This document shows, piece by piece, positions 22,720 through 36,000 of a stretch of 64,000 nt of DNA. Where the stretch lies: positions 9,776,501 through 9,840,500 of the forward strand of contig JASJZC010000006.1 of assembly GCA_037178855.1 (NCBI GenBank), read 5' to 3'. Source of the DNA: Oscheius sp. JU75. Lineage: Eukaryota > Nematoda > Chromadorea > Rhabditida > Rhabditidae. The notes under the pieces were generated by a model that saw nothing but the letters and a program-made list of their open reading frames with translations, was not told the DNA's origin and made no database searches. A program made the translations under genes and the position numbers. Position 1 is the stretch's first letter. Each line of letters opens with the position of its first letter.

Positions 22720-25700
22720 ATGCTTGAGGATCAACCAGGAGAACAGCAGAAATCGAACAGTTTTCTGGAAAACGCCACGATTAGAGTGATTGCCGGAAAG
22801 ACGATTGCGGTGAAAAGCAGCAACACTGCGAATCGACAACGAAATCCACATAGAAATTGCAGTGAATGGGTCGGAATCTACCAGAACGAGGAAGTGCTCG
22901 TTTCCGAATGGAATTTCAAGTTCGTTCTGAGACGACGCAAAAAGAAGAAACCGGACTTTCGGGAGTTCATAAAGTGAGTTTGGAGTCAGCTTTAGACAGT
23001 CACTGTCCTTTTCAATTCCAGACACATTCCATAGAGTCTGTTGTTCTCTGGCTCTGTCTTTGACAATAGCATACTGATAGGAGTCATAGGCATAAAAAGG
23101 GACTGAAAGGATGGCGGGGACTGGTTGAAAGTGCCATGACAAAAGATTTACAGGAGGAGTATAGCGGACAGGAGCAAGTATGAAATGGGTCCGATACATG
23201 ACAGACTGACAAGGGCAGGCTGAAAGCAGCTATTAGGACGAGTTCATGAGCGGTACCAGTTTTCTAGAATTAGAGGGTACGATTGACAGACAGGGGACTG
23301 GACAGGTTGACACTGAGAAGACAAAGGTAGGCATGATTAGCAAGAGATATTGACGGTTCGACAGGCGGAAATTGAGTCATAAGCTACTGCAGTTGATCAA
23401 AAGGCTGCTTCCTATTCACAGAGCACTAAAATTCTTACAGAAAACTAGACGAGGTCGAGTCCTATATAAAACAGTTTCCCACCCTCACTGGTCTGGATCA
23501 AATCTTCGTCCCTTACCTCTTCTGTCATACCGACCGGCGTTCTGTGGGGGATACCAACATGAATGTCACGATATCAATTGGACAGAAAGTTCGAGAATCG
23601 GAACAATCTCTTCCCGCAATCATCAACTCCATCAAGCACGAGGTTTGACTCTTTGCATACTCTAATAGCATGTTTTTAAGCCAAATATCTGTCGTCGACT
23701 GGCCGGCCACGCGGTGTGTGCTCTCCGCTGGTTACACGAGATGGGCTTTGCTCACGGGGCCGTTACTGCTAACTGTTTTTGGGTCTCTGACAACAGTTTT
23801 CGTCTCTCCGATGTCGGGACTCTGTCCTGTCTTCTTAGTCTGTCCGATGTCTTCAAGAAATGTCAGTCCGGTAGTGCAGTTACTGTGGGAGTCGAGGAGA
23901 AACAGAGCCGAAAGAAGGATCTCTTTGCCCTGGGGACGATGGTTGACGGAATCCGATTGGATCAGGCCAGTTCGAACTCGATAGCGGGAAGGGACGAGGA
24001 ATTGACCAAGTTCATCACAGCTTGTCAAGGAGCCAAGTCAGTGGAAGAACTACTGAACATGCCCTACCTGAAAGTTGGTGAGTTTCAAAAAAAGGGAGAT
24101 GGAGAGACAGGAACAATGAGATAGTGAGACAGGGATACAGAGAGAGAGCGAATCATATCTGAAATCTTTTAGATATCGGCGCGGTAGGTAGTGGGTACAC
24201 CCGCTTCGGAACATGGCAGATTCCGGACAACTGCAGGCTAATGAACGAGTTCATCACGATGAAACTGCTGGGAAGTGGCGGTTTCGGAGAAGTCCTGTTG
24301 GCTAGGAACAAGATCGATGACAGCAACTACGCCATCAAGCGGATTCCACTGTATGCGAAGAGCGAGAAGCTGAACAGACGAATCACAAGGGAGGCCAAAC
24401 TCTTCGCGAAGCTTACACATCCCAATGTGGTTCGATACTACAGGTACTGTTTTGTCCGGTTTCATCCTAGACAAATTTCTTAGTGCCTGGATCGAAAACA
24501 CGGAGAAGATTGAGGCTTCAGCGGCCAAGAAAGCCAGTCCTGGAATGAAAAGAGACAAGTCGAAGACCGAGGACTCTCTTCTCCCGACGAGACTGAGAAA
24601 CTTGGCCGAGAATGTCAAATCGCTCGAAGAAGGAGACACGAGCGAATGGTCGAGCCTAGGAAATGGAGAGCTGCCTTCTGAGGAGAGTTCATCGGACGAG
24701 GAGGAGAGTAATGGCGAGAAGATGCTCTTCGACCGTGGCGTTAGTGAGGACGAAGACCTGATCTGCTTCGAGGGAACTGGTAGTCAGGGATTCAGCCAAG
24801 AGACCGAGGAGACCAGTACCGAGAAATCCTCGGAGACCCCGAAGAAGGAGGAACCGAGCCAGACCCCATTAACCGAAGCCACATCGGAACTGTCGTATCC
24901 CAACCGTCTGCTCTACATCCAGATGGAGTTCTGTGGCCACGGGACCCTTCGATCCTTTATCGATAACCAGGCACTAGTCGGAAATCCGAAGACAATCTGG
25001 AGAATATTCAGGGAGATTCTGTCCGGACTCTCGTATATCCACAAGCAGAACATGATTCACAGGGACATCAAACCGGTAAGCATTTTACGACATCACTTAC
25101 ATCTTGTCTACCTGGCTGGAAGCGAGGCGTCGCCTTCTCCGAATGGCGCCGCTAGTAAAAGTTCTTCAAAAAGTCGGGTTCAACTGTCAAAAGTTTTGTA
25201 CCTTCGAAAGGCTTGTTCGATAAAATCACAATTTTTTCTACTTCGACAATCCAATTTTGTCCAATTCTCAATGGCTCAAAACTCAAAATTCCACTGTTCA
25301 GATGAACATTCTCCTGGACGAGGAGGACCGCGTCAAGATCGGTGACTTCGGTCTCGCTACTCGTGACTTTTTCCGTAAAATGGATTCTGACAGGGGGCCA
25401 CTGGAAGTCAATTCGAAAGTCTCAGGACAGACTAAGGATATTGGGACTGAACTGTACATGGCCCCCGAGCTTTTCGACACAAATGATCCGGCCCCATATT
25501 CCTCGAAAATTGACGTCTACAGCACCGGTGTGGTGCTTTTCGAGATGTTCTACAAGCCGCTGCTTATGGGAATGGAGCGTTACTCTACTCTGAAGAAACT
25601 GAAGAAGAGTATCATATTCCCCGAAGACTTCGGGCAGGGCTTTCCGAAGAAACAGGCCACGATGGCGAAAAATTTCATCACGAGGATGCTTCAGTCGAAG

Positions 25701-28611
25701 GCAGAGGATCGTCCAAGTGTGGAGGAGCTGTTGGAAGACGATAGGATTGCTGTGGACGTGGACGATCAGCAGCTACAGAGTCTAATTCAGAAATCTCTAA
25801 AGAGGGGAACCCAGGCCCACCAGAATCTGCTCAATACCCTTCTTCGCAGTGAAATCTCTCCTTCGCAGAACTATTGCTTCGATATCAACTGCTGTCAGGT
25901 GAGTTTTGTCCTCTTTTCGTGCAAGATTTGTAGTTTTTGGTGTCAAGACAACATCCTTGAGTTTTTCTATGTTCTGCAAAGTTGTAGATTTGATCAAGCG
26001 CGACAATTTTGCATACCATAGCAGAGCTCGAAGACGGTGCCTTGAAAACTATGTTTCAGACCACTGTTGAAGATATTGCAATCTTTGAAACATTTTATTT
26101 CAGGAGAAGATCCCGAACAAGAATCTCCACCTGGCAGAGGTCCAGGATCAACTGAAACTGGTCCTTGCCAGACACTGTTACGAGCCCCTGTTTACCCATC
26201 AACTGCTCTCAGCAGCCAGTGTCCAAGACGTCGCTGAGGCGGGACAGAAGCCTGTACTCTTATTGGACAGTAAGGGATATCCTGTCGCTCTTCCGGTACC
26301 TATGCTCTCTCTGTTTGTCTAACTAATCTTTCAGCTCGATCTCCGACAGAACTTTGTCCGCTACTGTTGCCGAAATGACGTGACGAGAAGGAAACGGTAC
26401 AGTCTCGACAGAGTCTTCCGAAGCACTGATGGAATCGGTCTGGAACATCCGCTTGAGAGATGGGAGGCGAGTGTCGACTCTCTGGGACCAGCAAGAGCGG
26501 CCACGGCTCTGACAGTGGAACTTATCAGCACGGCTGCGGAAATTTGTACGACGGCCCTGCCCCAAGTAAACTTCACGCTCAAGATAGGACATGTGGGACT
26601 GATTGTGGCTGTCTGTCGGCACCTCAACATCAGCGATGAGCAGACAAAGCTCGTCCTACAGAAGCTCCACGAACTGTCTACGAATTCAAGTAAGATCCTC
26701 TTCTTTTCCCGGTAATTTTAAAATTCCAGAAGTGTTCTCACTATCGGAGAAGACGCTTGTCCTCTCGACTGTGATCGGCCCCCGTAGCAGTGCCTCCCTG
26801 CTAGCCTCACTCCATACCGGAGAGTCATTCTCACGATTCCGGGAAAATTTCCAAACTTTCATCCGTTCAAGAGACGAGGCTGTCCGAGACATGTCCCAAA
26901 GAGCCCTGAGAGAAATTGACGGTGTCCATCAGATTCTCGGAGCGTTGGAAGTGGGGAGCAAGGAGATGCGGATCATATTCGATGCTTCGCTGGCATACAG
27001 ACCTGCCACCTTCAAAGACGGACTCGTCTTTGTCAGTGAGACACAGTCGAAGAGTACTTTCAATCGGGCCATTATCTTGGGTGGGGGACGGTATGACTCG
27101 TCTCTGGTGAGGGAGAGACATCCAAAGGATAACCAACCGAAGAAGTCACTCTGTTTGGTCGGATGCTCAATATCACTGGATGTGATCATTGCGTTGAGGA
27201 AGCTCCACAAAGAAAGTTAGTTTCAGGTTGTCTACCTGTCTCTCTGCCTCTTTCTCCGAAACAATAAGTTCAGGATGTGCTCCGACCTGCTCGACCATCA
27301 TCTGCTCTATTTCCGAGCGATTCACCACAGAAAAGTTCACTCTGGCTCGTCGACTCTGGTCTAAAGACATCGCCACGGACATTATCCACGATCCAATCGG
27401 AAAGTTTGATGATCTCTTGGAAGAATGTGAGAACGACGGGGTAGATCATATCCTGGTCGTGCAGGGAAAGGACGAGGTCCTCGTGAACACTGACGGTGCA
27501 GAAAGGATTGTCGATTTCGATGAGGCTGTAGCTTTCTGCTCCTCGGAATTCGGAGGTAAACACGAGATTCTAGTGGCAGTGCCTCTGTCAGGTGATTTTG
27601 ATGAGGTTGTCTATGCTATCTGCAGTAAGCTTTTATCAAGTTGTTTTCAACTATAAAAGACATAGAGACACGGAGACAGAGAGACATAGGAGGCGAGAGG
27701 ACAATATAAAATAGAACATGTGATCACAAAAACGCACAAGTTGGAAGACGTCAATAAGAAGTTTCATCGCTAGTAGGAATAAAATGATGAGCTATGAAAG
27801 AGACCATGCGACAGATTGCCAAACAAAGATAGAACATTCTCTCCACTATCGAAAACTCAATAGTATCCTTGCTAACACTGTCTGCCTGTGTGAGATCACA
27901 TACAAGCTAGAAGTTATGCATTGCCAAAACGTTATGAGATTAAGCGTCAAATTTGAAGCTGCCCAGAAACCTGAAAAGCTATTGTTGTAAGGTAGTTGTG
28001 CATCCAGTATTTTGAGACGGTTCGGTTTTAATGGGTTCAAAATACGAACAAACTCACGCCTGAACACAGTTTTACTCTATTGCACAATCTCGCAATTTCA
28101 GAGGAGGTTTCGGACGACGCTCCAGTGACTCGAACAGTTCCGGTCCCAAGAGAATCTTCGAGCAATCTCGTGCCAAGGGTCACGTCCAGTTTCAGGACCA
28201 GGATAACGCACATCCTCGAAAAATCTGAGGAGTTGTTGAACGACGCTCCATTGACTCGAATAGTTCCGGGCCCAAGAGAAACATTTTTTCTGACAAATTT
28301 ACTGCCAACTGCCTACTGGCGCTTATTTGGGACCCAGCTCGATCTCGCAATTCCAGAGGAGGTTTCGGAAGTAACTCGAACAGTTCTGGTCCCAAGAGGA
28401 CCTCCGAGAAGACCCGTGCCGAGAGTCACGCCCCCTTTTGTGACCCAGCCACGTCGTAATGCTCCAAGCCGACTGCAAACCAATTGTCAGGTTCTTTTGT
28501 TGCTTAAAACACTGTAAGTTAATGCATTTTTAGGGGCGATACAGTACTCCGAATCTGGTGCGACGACCGCCGTTTAATGCCTCGGGCTCGTCACGTTCTG
28601 GCCAAATTTAG
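22720..28611 (+). CDS. Truncated, chimeric GCN2-like kinase (upstream copy)
   Basis: Exons 22720-22973, 23441-23642, 23681-24077, 24173-24443, 24484-25075, 25302-25898, 26104-26295, 26335-26689, 26730-27215 and 27274-27624 parallel exons 2-11 of the full GCN2 gene at 30 kb and stay open. Exons 28102-28490 and 28534-28611 can be joined in phase, giving 1387 aa. Without them the last exon stops at 27656 (1242 aa). The RWD domain is missing, and an internal deletion of about 190 bp removed the coiled-coil and moved the start to an internal ATG. The pseudokinase remains. The kinase domain keeps LGSGGFGEV, YAIKRI, HRDIKPMN and DFGLA. The HisRS-like region remains, but the GCN2 C-terminus is replaced. 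The new tail is Arg/Pro-rich. GCN2 senses uncharged tRNA and phosphorylates eIF2alpha. This copy would lack GCN1 docking and the ribosome/dimer tail. An unspliced pseudogene is possible, but ten open exons argue for function. Confidence 0.65.
28102..28490 (+). CDS. Arg/Pro-rich tail exon with three internal repeats
   Basis: A TTTCAG acceptor opens an exon whose frame needs one base from the previous exon, as the donor after 27624 (TGCA|GTAAGC) supplies. Three units repeat: EEVSDDAPVTRTVPVPRE, EELLNDAPLTRIVPGPRE and the shortened EEVSEVTRTVLVPRG. They are followed by PPRRPVPRVTPPF. The next exon, 28534-28611, adds GRYSTPNLVRRPP and stops at TAG. I recognise no domain. The content could bind SH3-type modules (inference). 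Confidence 0.45.
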
Positions 28612-28714
28612 CTTTCGGTCCTCCTCCAAGCCAAAATCCCTGTGTAACTTTTGTGGAATTTCGTATTGCTAAGTGGCTATATGCAAAACTTATTCCCCCG
28701 CTCTAATCAAAACC

Positions 28715-28865
28715 TGTAGCAATCTATTATTTATTTGTGTAACTGCATATAGCCACTTAACAATACGAATAGGCATTTATCCTCGTTCACTCCTCGATTT
28801 TCCAGTTTTTTTTTCTCTTCTGCTATTGGCCTGTAAATTTAATAAAGTGTAGAATCTTCTGTTAG
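28715..28865 (+). repeat. Copy of the dyn-1 3'UTR end with poly(A) signal
   Basis: Strongly similar to 14838-14985, the distal dyn-1 3'UTR, including AATAAA (28841-28846). It lies about 100 bases after the stop of the chimeric GCN2-like model, so it would supply its poly(A) site. Confidence 0.8.
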
Positions 28866-28869
28866 GATA

Positions 28870-30071
28870 ATTAAAGTTAAAGCTCAGAAAATCCTATTTT
28901 GCTTACGAATAGAGACGATTTGGCTTGAATTGGCCAATTTCCGGTCCGGATAACCACGTCTACCGTGAATATAGGACAAAGACAAGAAGATAGTCTGGTC
29001 GACCGTCCACCCCAAAGCCAGAGATCTCTTACTCTATGTAGTATTATGACAAAGATATCGGTTCAATCATATTTATTAACTGTGAGGTATCAGTTTCGAA
29101 GAAAACGTTCGATTACTACCCAGTCAATCAGGATAAGCAGTAAGTCAGGACTAACACTGATCCCGGGGCACTCCGCCTCCACAAGACGGACTATCCTATC
29201 GTACCGTGGCACGACAAAGTCTGCTATCAAAAATTTTTTAGATGACATTGACAAGAGACGGATCAACAGCGGTTTTGGCAGCTGATCGGTTAATTCCTCT
29301 TCTCCTTCCCGCAATTCTAAATGAACTTCATTCACAGTCCCATTGAGTCTGTCCAAACTAAACCAGAGAGCGAGTATAGATATCGGTAAGATAGCTATTT
29401 TGAATTGTGAATTAACAAAGTAAAAGTTTGAATAAGTAAGCCAGTAAACTTTGTTCCGACGGGTTTTATGTCACCTTGAGAGCCGGTAGTGCTAGCCCGT
29501 ATACGTTTATGTATTTAAGAAATATCTGATCTCTCGTAACGAGATCTAAGATTCAGACTAGCAGGTGTTAGCGAGCAAGCAATAAATTGTTCGATCTAAA
29601 CCAGGAATGCGCTAGCAGCGAGTGAGAACACGAGCCGAGCACGAGCGCTCGCGGGTTTTGGCTGCACTCGTCACGAGCGAGCTGCATCCCAGCACTCTTT
29701 GTCCTAACCTTTTTTGACCTAACAAGGTGAGGTGGAACCTCTTGAAAACAGGTGGAAACGGCTAGCTACTTCAGTCAAGAGCACAGAATCGAGAATGTTT
29801 TTTTTTTCCTTTGCCTACTTGCTAGTAATTGTCGAGTTGATTGTGAGTTAATACAGTCCCCGTCCAGGAGGACGAGCTGCAAGTGAGATTGGGGAAAGAG
29901 ACAGTACGCAATCTGTCGTCGCACTGAAAATGTCCCAGGACTTGCTAAACGCCTTGAATCCATGTTTTCCTCCTCGCGTTTCAAAAGTTTTGTTACTCCG
30001 CTTTTGGCTTTCAAAATTTGAGCTTTTTCTCCCTTATTCGTGTTAAAAAAAACCACATAGCTCCAGATCGT
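28870..30071. other. Spacer between GCN2 copies
   Basis: No supported gene. A minus-strand open stretch (29356-29090) contains DFVVPRYDRIVRLVEAECPG, which has an LTR-element look but which I cannot assign. The last 60 bases lead into a CTCCAG acceptor 5 nt before the GCN2 start codon. Confidence 0.45.
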
Positions 30072-33000
30072 ATGGAAGAGGAATGCCGACGGGCCCAGGA
30101 GGACGAGAAACTGGTCATTTTGGCCATTTACGAGCACGAAGCCCAGTTTGAGAAGAATGCCTGGAAGGTATGGAAGCCGCTCTCAGTCGCAATCCATCTC
30201 GAGCCATCGGATTCTGCGAGTCGCAGTGGAGCACCCCTCGATTCCGTAGACTTGTCCGTGAACTGCCCGGTCAAATATCCTCACGAGGCTCCGACTATCA
30301 CACTCTCGAATCCGAAGGGAATTTCCAAGGAAATGACCAGAGTCCTGCATGGAAAACTTTTGGAAAAGTGCAAGGAGCTGGTTGGGACGGTGAGTTCGAT
30401 TCTTGTTATTTCGTATCGGACAGACTTTTAAAAACTTTGTTGTGGGACCTAGTACTTACCGAGAAGAACTCTTTCTGTCTGACTGGCTATTCTGGAATCT
30501 TGTAAAGAGAAAACTTTGGCCAACTAAATGCGAAGAAACATTTAAAAGCGTTTTGAATGCTTCTGGTCAAAGGAAAACCCATTTGTGGAGCGTGGGAATC
30601 GACCCTGTCTCCTTTAGGCTGGGCGCTAACCGACTGCGCTATGCAGGCAAAGAACTCTCCGGATTTTCGGGGAATACTACTATATCGGCAACGCACATGA
30701 TTCTTATCACTAGATCAGTATTTGACTCCCTTTGAATGGGTATTCAAAGAACAGGTCCTGCGGCGAGGTTTTTGAAGGGCTATTTATAAAGTTGTACACC
30801 GAATTGATAGAAAAAGTTTAGCCAATGATCCTGGAACTGTGCTCCCTGGTCCGTGACTTCCTGTACGAGAACTCCTCCCCAGTCAAGGGCTCCTTCCACG
30901 ACTACATGGTCAAGAACCAGGAGGAGAAGAAGAACGAAAAGCAGAGACAGAGACTGGACAGTGAGATTCGAGACTTGGAACAGGTTGCTGCCATTGTCAA
31001 GGAGAGGGAGCAGCACAATCTTGAGGAGCGACAAGGAGAACAGCAGAAACCAAAGAGTTTTCTGGAGGACGCCACGATTAGAGTGATAGCCGGAACAACG
31101 ATTGCGGTGAAAAGCAGCAACTTTGCCAAACGACAACGTCCACATGGAAACTGCAGTGAATGGGTCGGAGTCTACCAGAATGAGGAAGTGCTCGTTTCGG
31201 AATGGAACTTCAAGTTCACTCTGGGACGACAGAACAAGAAGAAGGAACCGGACTTTCGGGAGTTCATAAAGTGAGTTTGGTGTAAGCTTTAGCCAGTCAC
31301 TATCCTTTTTTCAATTCCATACACATTCCATAGAGTCCGTTGTTCTCTAGCTTTGCCTTTGACAATAGCATACTGATAGGAGTCATAGGCATAAAAAGGG
31401 ACTGTAATGATGACTGGGACTGCTTGAAAGTGCCATGACAAGAGATTTACAGGAGGAACCAGCCTTGCAGTTTAAGACATAAGGACGTATTGTCATAGAC
31501 AGGGACGAGTAGGATGATCGTGTCAGGTGAAAAGAACCACGGTTAGTGTCGCGCATTGTACTTGAGGGACTCGATCTGACAGGACCCGACATGGTCCACA
31601 GGTTGACCGAACCCGACCCGACTCGGAGTTGGGTTGAGATTTCTGACCCGATGCTTAAGTAGAGCGCATATGAGCAAGTACGGAATGTTGACAGAGACTG
31701 GTTGTAAGAAACAAGGGACCAGGACAGACTGACAAAGTCAGATTGAAAGCAGTTGCCGGGACTTCGTGGCCACGGACAAACACAAAAACAGACCAACAAA
31801 GAAACAGGTTACCCCAGATACTTACGCGCTTTCTTAGTTTGGAAATTCTGACATGGACAGGGACGATTGAGATGCCCGTGGCAGGAGGAAAGGAAGATGG
31901 TTAGAGGTTGACAAGGAACAAGTAGAAGAAAAATATTGACAGAGATCGGATATAGGAGACGGAAGAAAAAGGTGACTAGAGTAGGCTGGTAGAGGCAGGC
32001 GGAGTAATCAGGACGTTTTCAAGGTCAGCACGGGTTCCTAGGATTGACAGAGACAAAGTTTGACTGACAGACTGACGTGGGTGCTGTACAGATTGACATG
32101 TTCAAAACGAAACTGAGAGGTGCGGAAACCGTAGGAAAAAAACTATATTTTCCATTGATCAGAGCACTAAAATTCTTACAGAAAACTGGACGAGGTCGAG
32201 TCCTACATAAAACAGTTCCCCGCCCTCACCGGTCTGGACCAAACCATCGTCCCCTACCTTTTCTGTCATACCGACCGGCGTTCTCTCGAGGCGACCAACA
32301 TGAACGTCACTATATCAATTGGACAGAAAGTTCGAGAATCGGAACAATCTCTTCCCGCAATCATCAACTCCATCAAGCACGAGGTTTGACTCTTTGCATA
32401 CCCTTACAACATGTTCTTAAGCCAAATATCTGTCGTCGACTGGCCGGTCATGCGGTCTGTGCTCTCCGCTGGTTACACGAGATGGGCTTTGCTCACGGGG
32501 CCGTTACTGCTAACTGTTTTTGGATCTCCGACAACAGTTTTCGTCTCTCCGATGCCGGGACTCTGTCCAGTCTTTTTAGCTTGTCCGATGTCTTCCAGAA
32601 ATGTCAGTCCGGTAGTACAGTTACTGTGGGAGTCGAGGAGAAACAGAGCCGAAAGAAGGATCTCTTTGCCCTGGGGACGATGGTTGACGGAATCCGATTG
32701 GATCAGGCCAGTTCGAACTCGATAGCGGGAAGGGACGAGGAATTGACCAAGTTCATCACAGCTTGTCAAGGAGCCAAGTCAGTGGAAGAACTACTGAACA
32801 TGTCCTACCTGAAAGTTGGTGAGTTTCAAAAAAGGGAGATGGAGAGACAGGAACAATGAGATAGTGAGACAGGGATAGAGAGAGACAGAGAGCGAATCAT
32901 ATCTAAAATCTTTTAGATATCGGCGCGGTAGGTAGTGGGTACACCCGCTTCGGAACATGGCAGATTCCGGACAACTGCAGGCTAATGAACGAGTTCATCA

Positions 33001-36000
33001 CGATGAAACTGCTGGGAAGTGGCGGTTTCGGAGAAGTCCTGTTGGCTAGGAACAAGATCGATGACAGCAACTACGCCATCAAGCGGATTCCACTGTATGC
33101 GAAGAGCGAAAAGCTGAACAGACGAATCACGAGGGAGGCCAAACTCTTCGCCAAGCTCACGCATCCCAATGTGGTCCGATACTACAGGTACTGTTTTGAC
33201 CGGTTTCATCCTAGACAAATTTTTCAGTGCCTGGATCGAGAACACGGAGAAGATTGAGGCTTCAGCGGCCAAGAAAGCCAGTCCTGGAATGAAAAGAGAC
33301 AAGTCGAAGACCGAGGACTCTCTTCTCCCGACGAGACTGAGAAACTTGGCCGAGAATGTCAAATCGCTCGAAGAAGGAGACACGAGCGAATGGTCGAGCC
33401 TAGGAAATGGAGAGCTGCCTTCTGAGGAGAGTTCATCGGACGAGGAGGAGAGTAATGGCGAGAAGATGCTCTTCGACCGTGGCGTTAGTGAGGACGAAGA
33501 CCTGATCTGCTTCGAGGGAACTGGTAGTCAGGGATTCAGCCAAGAGACCGAGGAGACCAGTACCGAGAAATCCTCGGAGACCCCGAAGAAGGAGGAACCG
33601 AGCCAGACCCCATTAACCGAAGCCACATCGGAACTGTCGTATCCCAACCGTCTGCTCTACATCCAGATGGAGTTCTGTGGCCACGGGACCCTTCGATCCT
33701 TTATCGATAACCAGGCACTAGTCGGAAATCCGAAGACAATCTGGAGAATATTCAGGGAGATTCTGTCCGGACTCTCGTATATCCACAAGCAGAACATGAT
33801 TCACAGGGACATCAAACCGGTAAGCATTTTACGACATCACTTACATCTTGTCTACCTGGCTGGAAGCGAGGCGTCGCCTTCTCCGAATGGCGGTTAGAGC
33901 TCCGACTGCGAAAATAAAAAATAGGAGTTCGATTCCCGCAGCTGTCAAAACTTTTTCTCTTTCAATTACTGACTACAAAACCTTCGGAAGGCTTATAATG
34001 AAAGTGATAAATTATCATTTTATTACTTTAGAATGCCCAAACTTGCGCACTCAATTGGAAATGGCTCTGGAAAAATTAAAATTTCACAGTTCAGATGAAC
34101 ATTCTCCTGGACGAGGAAGACCGCGTCAAGATCGGTGATTTTGGTCTCGCTACCCGTGACTTTTTCCGCAGAATGGACTCTGACAGTGCCCCGCTGGAAG
34201 TCAATTCGAACGTCTCGGGACAGACTAAGGATATTGGGACTGAATTGTACATGGCCCCCGAGCTTTTCGACACAAATGATCCATCCCCATATTCCTCGAA
34301 AATTGACGTCTACAGCACTGGGGTGGTACTTTTTGAGATGTTCTACAAGCCGCTGCTTATGGGAATGGAGCGTCTCTCTACTCTGAAGACACTGAAAAAG
34401 AGTGTTAGATTCCCCGAGGACTTCGGGCAGAGCTTTCCGAAGAAACAGGCCACGATGGCGAAAAATTTCATCACGAGGATGCTTCAGTTGAAGGCGGAGA
34501 ATCGTCCAAGTATCGAGGAGCTGTTGGAAGACGATAGGATTGCTGTGGACGTGGATGATCAGCAGCTACAGAGTCTCATTCAGAAATCTCTGAAGAGGGG
34601 AACTCAGGCCCAGCAGAACCTGCTCAATACCCTTCTTCACAGTGAAATCTCTCCTTCGCAGAACTATTGCTTCGATATCAACTGCTGTCAGGTGAGTTTT
34701 GTCCTCTTTTCGTGCAAGATTTGTAGTTTTTGGTGTCAAGACAACATCCTTGAGTTTTTCTATGTTCTGCAAAGTTGTAGCGCGACAACTTCGCATACCA
34801 TAGCAGAGTCCGAAAACTACGAGTTTCTCACCACTGTTGAAGATATTGCGAACTTTGAAACAGTTTATTTCAGGAGAAGATCCCGAACAAGAATCTCCAC
34901 CTGGCAGAGGTCCAGGATCAACTGAAACTGGTCCTTGCCAGACACTGTTACGAGCCCCTGTTTACCCATCAACTGCTCTCAGCAGCCAGTGTCCAAGACG
35001 TCGCTGAGGCGGGACAGAAGCCTGTACTCTTATTGGACAGTAAGGGATATCCTGTCGCTCTTCCGGTACCTATGCTCTCTCTGTTTGTCTAACTAATCTT
35101 TCAGCTCGATCTCCGACAGAACTTTGTCCGCTATTGTTGCCGAAATGACGTGACAAGAAGGAAACGGTACAGTCTAGACAGAGTCTTTCGAAGCACTGAT
35201 GGAATCGGTCTGGAACATCCGCTTGAGAGATGGGAAGCCAGTGTCGACTCTCTGGGACCAGCAGGAACGGCCACGGCTCTGACAGTGGAACTTATCAGCA
35301 CGGCTGCGGAAATTTGTACGACGGTCTTGCCTCAAGTAAACTTCACGCTCAAGATAGGACATGTCGGACTGATTGTGGCTGTCTGTCGGCATCTGAACAT
35401 CAGCGATGAGCAAATAAAGCACGTCCTACAGAAGCTCCACGAACTGTCTACCAATTCAAGTAATGTTCTCTTCTTTTCCCGGTAATTTCAAAATTCCAGA
35501 AGTGCTCTCACTATCGGAGAAGACGGATATCGTCTCGGCTGTGATCGGCTCACGTAGCGGTGCCTCCCTGCTAGCCTCACTCCAAACCGAAGAGTCATTC
35601 TCCCGATTCCGGGAAAATTTCAAAACTTTCATCCGCTCAAGAGACGAGGCTGTCCGAGACATGTCCCAAAGAGCCCTGAGAGAAATTGAAGATGTCCATC
35701 AGATTCTCGAAGCATTGGAAGTGGGGAGCAAGGAGATGCGGATCAAATTCGATGCTTCGCTGGCATACAGACCTGCCAGCTTCCATGACGGACTCGTCTT
35801 TATGATTGACATTGAGACACAGTCGAAGAGTACTTTCAATCGGGCCATTATCTTGGGTGGGGGACGGTATGACTCGTCTCTGGTGAGGGAGAGACATCCG
35901 AAGGACAACCTACCGAAGGAGCCACTCTGTCTGGTCGGATGCTCAATATCACTGGATGTGATCATTGCGTTGAGGAAGTTCCACAAAGAAAGTTAGTTTC

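Noticed and set aside
24238-24639. Minus-strand 133-codon ORF, repeated at 32982-33383
   Set aside because: It is antisense to identical GCN2 exons. Conservation is explained by the sense strand.
22699-27656. Upstream GCN2 copy as a simple processed pseudogene
   Set aside because: It retains introns and open exons, so it is a DNA-level segmental duplication. Expression remains untested.
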